A DNA stretch of 10,615 bases, taken from NCBI GenBank assembly GCA_947302675.1, contig CAMYWI010000020.1, positions 1 to 10,615 on the forward strand, in the 5' to 3' direction. The position numbers were made by a program, and so were the translations under genes. This DNA is from an uncultured Selenomonadales bacterium. Its GTDB lineage: Bacteria; Bacillota_C; Negativicutes; Selenomonadales; Selenomonadaceae. Below, piece by piece: positions 7,617 to 10,615 of the stretch (position 1 is the stretch's first letter; every line of letters begins with the position of its first letter). The notes beneath the pieces are model-generated. The model was not told the DNA's origin and made no database searches. It saw only the letters and a program-made list of their open reading frames with translations.

Positions 7617-7649
7617 GGTAAGTAAGTATCCTAAAAGTGCGTACTTGCC
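7617..7649 (+). promoter_or_regulatory. Candidate operator for the HxlR regulator
   Basis: GGTAAGTA (7617-7624) and TACTTGCC (7642-7649) form an inverted repeat, seven of eight positions complementary, with 17 bases between. A second AAGTA (7624-7628) sits just inside the left arm. The right arm overlaps the -35 hexamer of the promoter below, so a bound protein would block RNA polymerase. AAGTA/TACTT half-sites resemble those known for HxlR/YodB-type repressors, though the spacing differs from the YodB consensus. The regulator is encoded in the same operon (8218-8541), which suggests autoregulation. The protein-site link is inferred. Confidence 0.45.
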
Positions 7650-7672
7650 TTTTCGCGTCCTTTCGATAAAAT
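7645..7672 (+). promoter_or_regulatory. Sigma-70/A-type promoter of the SRPBCC-hxlR-flavin reductase operon
   Basis: TTGCCT (7645-7650) and TAAAAT (7667-7672) are separated by 16 bases. Transcription would start near 7679. This leaves a leader of about 24 bases that contains the TAGGAGA ribosome site (7687-7693) for the ATG at 7703. The -35 overlaps the right arm of the inverted repeat. Confidence 0.5.
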
Positions 7673-7702
7673 GGAGCCAAACTTTTTAGGAGATGTGATT
7701 AC

Positions 7703-8221
7703 ATGCTCAACGAAGTTAATTGGCCGCAAGATTATCTGCCCGGCACTACCGACAACTTCGCCTCGAACGAAATTATCGTTAAGGGCATTACCGCGCAGGA
7801 CGTCTTTGAAAATCTTATCGACACGTCCGTTTGGCAGAGTTATTACAACAACGTCGCCGACATTTATTTTTATGACGGTGACGCGCCCAAGCTCAAGGCG
7901 AACACGCGCTTTAAGTTCTCGACTTTCGGCTTTCCCATTGAGGCGCAAGTTGTGGAGTTCGAGGCTCCCGCTGACGGCAAGCCCGGACGTTTGGCATGGC
8001 ACGGTTGGGCTGAAGGTGACGCCGAACACCGCCTCGATGTCATTCACGCTTGGCTTATTGAAGATTTGCCCTTCGGGCGCGTCAGAATTTTGACTCAAGA
8101 ATCTCAAAAGGGCAAGCCCGCCAAAGATTTGTTCAACACCGAACCCGACATTATGAATCAAGGGCATCAAGACTGGATTAAAGGGCTTGCGCGTACCGTT
8201 CTTGCCTCAAAAAATCTATGA
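7703..8221 (+). CDS. SRPBCC (START/polyketide cyclase-like) domain protein
   Basis: This 172-residue cytosolic protein has the pattern of SRPBCC-superfamily helix-grip proteins. The N-terminus WPQDYLPGTTDNFASNEI is followed by GITAQDVFENLIDTSVWQSYYNN, the usual helix and 'W...Y' region. Alternating beta strands around residues 62-125 follow, with LAWHGWAEGD in the middle, and a long C-terminal helix (HQDWIKGLARTVL). Members bind hydrophobic ligands in a deep pocket, and the natural ligand here cannot be told. The ATG has a good ribosome site (TAGGAGA, 7687-7693). The stop overlaps the ATG of the HxlR gene. Such proteins are often found with HxlR regulators and small redox enzymes, suggesting a role in handling an organic or electrophilic compound, but this is inference. 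Confidence 0.75.
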   Translation: MLNEVNWPQDYLPGTTDNFASNEIIVKGITAQDVFENLIDTSVWQSYYNNVADIYFYDGDAPKLKANTRFKFSTFGFPIEAQVVEFEAPADGKPGRLAWHGWAEGDAEHRLDVIHAWLIEDLPFGRVRILTQESQKGKPAKDLFNTEPDIMNQGHQDWIKGLARTVLASKNL

Positions 8222-8541
8222 CTGCCTCAAACGATTTCACTTGTCCCGTCGACGTTGCGTTGAAGTTTATCGGCGGCAAATACAAACCGATTATCATCTG
8301 GCACCTCTTCCACAACACGCTGAGATTTAATCAGCTGTCAAAGTTGATTCCGAAGGCTACTCAAAAAGTTTTGACGCAACAACTTAGGGAATTGGAGCGC
8401 GACGGGATTATTCACCGCGAAGTTTTTCCCGTCGTGCCGCCGAAAACCGAGTACTCTATTACCGAATTTGGTAAGACGCTTTTCCCAATTATCTCCGCTA
8501 TGGCTGACTTCGGTAAAAATTTCCTCCGCGAGAAAGGTTGA
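8218..8541 (+). CDS. HxlR-family winged-helix transcriptional regulator
   Basis: This 107-residue protein matches the HxlR/YodB family along its whole length. It has an N-terminal CPVDVALKFIGGKYKPIIIWHL, the helix-turn-helix LRFNQLSKLIPKATQKVLTQQLRELERDG, the wing (IIHREVFPVVPPKTEYSIT) and a C-terminal dimer helix. The single cysteine, C9, sits at the position used in YodB and related proteins to sense quinones, diamide or other thiol-reactive agents. A redox-sensing role is therefore plausible but not shown. The ATG overlaps the preceding stop (ATGA) and lacks its own Shine-Dalgarno sequence, so translation is probably coupled. The likely target is the operator at 7617-7649 in front of its own operon. 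Confidence 0.88.
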   Translation: MTASNDFTCPVDVALKFIGGKYKPIIIWHLFHNTLRFNQLSKLIPKATQKVLTQQLRELERDGIIHREVFPVVPPKTEYSITEFGKTLFPIISAMADFGKNFLREKG

Positions 8542-8547
8542 TTGCTT

Positions 8548-9018
8548 ATGGCTAACGTCGGCAAAGATTTGGCTCTCATCAGTGCCGGCTCTCCCGAAAA
8601 TTTTAACGCCATGACGATAATGTATGGCGCAGTCGGCATGATTTGGAGTAAAAATGCGTATTTCGCTTTCATTAAGCCCGAACGTTTCACTTTCGACTTC
8701 ATTCAAGCCAACGAATACTTCACAGTTTCTTACTTCCCTAAGGAATTCAACAAGATACACAAAATATTCGGTTTTAAGTCCGGCAGAGATATGGACAAAA
8801 TCGCCGCGACCAGCATCACTCCCGAATTTCTCGACAACGCCGTCACTTTCAAAGAGGCTAATGAATTTTTTCTCTGCAAAAAGATTTACTTCAAGCAGAT
8901 GGACAAGAATTTTGAGCCTGAAGACGTTGTAGCAAAGTATTCCGACCCGAAAGATATAATCTACGGCGAATCGCATTACGCTCTTATCGGCGAGATTGAA
9001 AAGCATATCGTCAGATAA
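8548..9018 (+). CDS. Flavin reductase-like (FMN-binding split-barrel) protein
   Basis: This 156-residue protein reads KDLALISAGSPENFNAMTIMYGAVGMIW, then FIKPERFTFDFIQANEYFTVSYF, then FGFKSGRDMDKIAATSITPEF. This is the typical run of the flavin-reductase/NADH:FMN oxidoreductase-like family, with the Ser/Asn/Met flavin-contact loop and the SGRD motif. I choose ATG 8548 over the TTG at 8542, because AGAAAGG (8531-8537) is 10 bases from the ATG and only 4 from the TTG. Relatives usually have about 15 more residues before the conserved 'ALISAG' strand. Here an in-frame stop (the hxlR TGA at 8539) rules out extension, so the N-terminus is short. It is third in the SRPBCC-hxlR operon, 6 bases after hxlR, and is followed by a terminator. 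It probably uses FMN; the substrate is unknown. Confidence 0.78.
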   Translation: MANVGKDLALISAGSPENFNAMTIMYGAVGMIWSKNAYFAFIKPERFTFDFIQANEYFTVSYFPKEFNKIHKIFGFKSGRDMDKIAATSITPEFLDNAVTFKEANEFFLCKKIYFKQMDKNFEPEDVVAKYSDPKDIIYGESHYALIGEIEKHIVR

Positions 9019-9033
9019 TCTCAAAAAAATTTG

Positions 9034-9066
9034 CCCCCGCGCAGTTTTACGCAGGGGGATTTTTTT
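9034..9066. terminator. Bidirectional Rho-independent terminator
   Basis: CCCCC-GCG (9034-9041) pairs with CGC-A-GGGGG (9050-9058), an 8-pair stem with one bulged A and a loop of 8 bases. It is followed by seven T (9060-9066). On the other strand it is followed by a T run made by the seven A and AATTTG at 9023-9033. It therefore fits both the flavin reductase operon (plus) and the convergent SGNH gene (minus), whose TAA is inside the T tract at 9065-9067. Confidence 0.85.
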
Positions 9067-10615
9067 ATTTCAAAAGATTTTTATGCTTGCTGATAAGCTC
9101 GCCCATTAGCATTTTGCCGCGCAGGTCGGGATGAATGCCGTCAACCGAAAAGCCCGCGTCCATTGTCCCTTGCGCGTCGTAAAAATAAGGCTCAAGGTCA
9201 ACGAAAAATTCTTGCCGCTTAATGTACTCGTTAATCTGCTGAAGTTTCGCGTGCCAATTCGGGTCGGTCGGCGTGTGGAAGGCGTTTTGAAGATTGTCGG
9301 GATTAATCGGCATGAGCGTTAAGAAAATCGGGCGAATATCATTTTGCAAGCAAAGCTTGTTAATGCCGGCAAGGTCGGCGATAACGTCGTCGGCGGAAAT
9401 GGTCGTGTCGCGCAAGCAATTCGCGCCCGTCGAGATAATTAAATTCTTCGGCTTGAGCGGCAAAACGTCTTGCTCGAATCGCTCCAAAGTCATGCGAGAA
9501 GTGTCGCCGCTCCGCGAAAGATTCACAACAGGGAAGTCAATATAAGTCTCGTAGCTGTACTGCAAGGCTCGCGGCGAATAACTCAACGCGCCGCCGCCGT
9601 GCGAAATGCTGTCGCCCAAAACTGCCACGTCGACGCCCTTTGTATAGTCCTCGACGATAAATTTCTCGCTGTTTGACCAAGTGCCAATCGGCTGATTGTT
9701 TTCGTCAAGCGCACGAACCCGCCAATAATACACGCCCGCATAAGGTCGCCCGTACTCGTCGTAACAACTCGCCACGTCCTCCGAAATCATACGCCACACG
9801 CCGTCCGCGCTCGGCTCAACATCATTTTCCGTCGCGGGCGGGTGCGTCAGCATTTCAACTTCATACTTCGCCGCCTCGTGCAAAGGAATCCAATCGAACA
9901 CGTGATAAATCGGTTGCGGCAAATAGTCCATGTAATCAAAGTCGTTTATCAGCGGACAATTCGGCTGTGGTTTCGTCGCGTCAATGAAAATTTTTTCCGC
10001 CTTGCAAAACTCGCCAATAGGTTCGTGATGAAGTCCCAGTGCTCGCGCCCGCCAATAAAGCTCCTTACGGTCAGCGAACTCGCGCAGGTCAGCTTGATAG
10101 CCGTTAGTATAAATTTTCCGCGTACTGTCCAAATGATGAGCCGTCGACAAGGCAATTCCGCCTTCGACTTCGGGCGGCGCGTCCAAAAGTTCAAACTCAT
10201 AACAAACGGCGTTGGGCACCGTGTGCCAGACAAGGAACGGCATCAAACTCGCGGGATTTTTTTTGTCGTAATGATAAATGCTCACGGGGTGCGGCGGCGT
10301 CGGGAAGTTGGGGTTGGGATAGATTTTATCACTGCGAAAAATTTCCCCGAAGAAGCCTCGCGCTGTTATGAAGTAGTAAGTCGGGATTGACGCTCGCGGC
10401 ACGATGTAATTTGCAAAGCGCGTGTCCTCCTCCTTAAAAATGTGGAAGGGCGGCGAATCCTTTACAAGCCCCGTAGTTTTGCTGACCGTCGTGACCGAGT
10501 AAACGCAGGGATACGGTAGCGGTCGCCACGTCATCAGCGTATCGTCGCCTTCTTGCGAAAACTTCACGCCGAGCGAACGCCCTTTGAGTTGGAGCACGTC
10601 GGTTTTCTCGGCGAT
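9065..10615 (-). CDS. SGNH/GDSL-type hydrolase with N-terminal fibronectin-III-like modules (5' end outside window)
   Basis: The minus-strand frame is open to the window edge. The GTG at 10597 gives 510 residues but has no good ribosome site, and six more codons are open before the edge, so the true start is probably outside. Numbered from that GTG, the C-terminal about 190 residues form an SGNH esterase/lipase fold. Block I is VAVLGDSISHGGG (nucleophile S330), block II is NLSRSGDT (G364), block III is STGANCLRD (N393) and block V is VDGIHPD (D486, H489). All four signature residues are present. The N-terminal part has about three beta-rich modules (about 20-90, 120-205 and 233-315). The second and third share YEFELL/YEVEML and YWRARAL/YWRVRAL with PIG...SEKFI-like ends, as in fibronectin-III-like repeats. 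These enzymes often deacylate polysaccharides; the substrate here is unknown. No signal peptide can be judged because the start is missing. Confidence 0.8.
   Translation of the reverse strand: MAEKTDVLQLKGRSLGVKFSQEGDDTLMTWRPLPYPCVYSVTTVSKTTGLVKDSPPFHIFKEEDTRFANYIVPRASIPTYYFITARGFFGEIFRSDKIYPNPNFPTPPHPVSIYHYDKKNPASLMPFLVWHTVPNAVCYEFELLDAPPEVEGGIALSTAHHLDSTRKIYTNGYQADLREFADRKELYWRARALGLHHEPIGEFCKAEKIFIDATKPQPNCPLINDFDYMDYLPQPIYHVFDWIPLHEAAKYEVEMLTHPPATENDVEPSADGVWRMISEDVASCYDEYGRPYAGVYYWRVRALDENNQPIGTWSNSEKFIVEDYTKGVDVAVLGDSISHGGGALSYSPRALQYSYETYIDFPVVNLSRSGDTSRMTLERFEQDVLPLKPKNLIISTGANCLRDTTISADDVIADLAGINKLCLQNDIRPIFLTLMPINPDNLQNAFHTPTDPNWHAKLQQINEYIKRQEFFVDLEPYFYDAQGTMDAGFSVDGIHPDLRGKMLMGELISKHKNLLK

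Noticed and set aside
7671..8093. 140-codon plus-strand frame overlapping the SRPBCC gene
   Set aside because: It starts at the -10 region before the likely transcript start, is Ser/Arg/Thr-rich nonsense, and conflicts with the clear SRPBCC frame.
8338..9024. 228-codon minus-strand frame across hxlR and the flavin reductase
   Set aside because: Both plus-strand genes have clear family matches; the minus frame has none and arises from base composition.
9842..10390. 182-codon plus-strand frame inside the SGNH gene
   Set aside because: It is antisense to the fibronectin-like modules, Arg/Val/Asn-rich, without a ribosome site or motif.
1..10615. CRISPR array, tRNA or rRNA genes, insertion sequence with terminal repeats
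   Set aside because: I looked for spaced direct repeats, cloverleaf-like arms and transposase frames with flanking inverted repeats. I found none beyond the Rpn-like remnant.

Overview
The window most resembles a low-to-moderate GC Bacillota-type genome, possibly Negativicutes. The reasons are strong AGGAG-type ribosome binding sites, use of TTG starts, a Rho-independent terminator, and the SRPBCC/HxlR/flavin-reductase gene set. This placement is an impression from style, not from a marker gene. Nothing in the window is a ribosomal, tRNA or CRISPR locus.

Positions 1-245 hold the 3' end of an unrecognised gene that ends 27 bases before the next one. Positions 273-7191 are a compact four-gene operon read as a type I Zorya anti-phage system. 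zorA encodes a MotA-like membrane stator with a long coiled-coil tail. zorB encodes a MotB-like ion-channel and peptidoglycan-anchor subunit. zorC encodes an EH-signature protein. zorD encodes a Snf2 helicase with a C-terminal Mrr-like nuclease. The A-B gap is 4 bases, and the B-C and C-D junctions overlap by 4 bases, so translation is likely coupled. In the known model, ZorAB form an ion-driven rotary motor in the inner membrane that senses phage infection, and ZorC and ZorD are the cytosolic DNA-directed effectors. The copy here carries a one-base deletion inside zorB (around 2638-2639). It breaks the frame in the middle of the OmpA-like peptidoglycan-binding domain, while the other three genes are intact. 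It is either a recent inactivation or a sequence error.

Positions 7185-7702 are a scar-like region. A 62-codon reading frame overlaps the end of zorD, and is followed in another frame by about 75 codons that resemble the inner part of an Rpn/PD-(D/E)XK 'putative transposase' protein with both ends lost. The rest is non-coding DNA leading to a promoter and operator.

Positions 7703-9018 are a second operon: an SRPBCC/START-like protein, an HxlR-type regulator with a single N-terminal cysteine, and a flavin reductase-like protein. An inverted repeat overlaps the -35 element of its promoter, which suggests autoregulation by the HxlR protein, perhaps in response to electrophile or redox stress. 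A hairpin terminator at 9034-9066 serves this operon and, from the other side, a convergent gene. That gene (9065 to the window end, minus strand, 5' end missing) encodes an SGNH/GDSL hydrolase preceded by fibronectin-III-like modules.

The Zorya block is visibly more AT-rich than the right-hand genes, which fits a horizontally acquired defence module.
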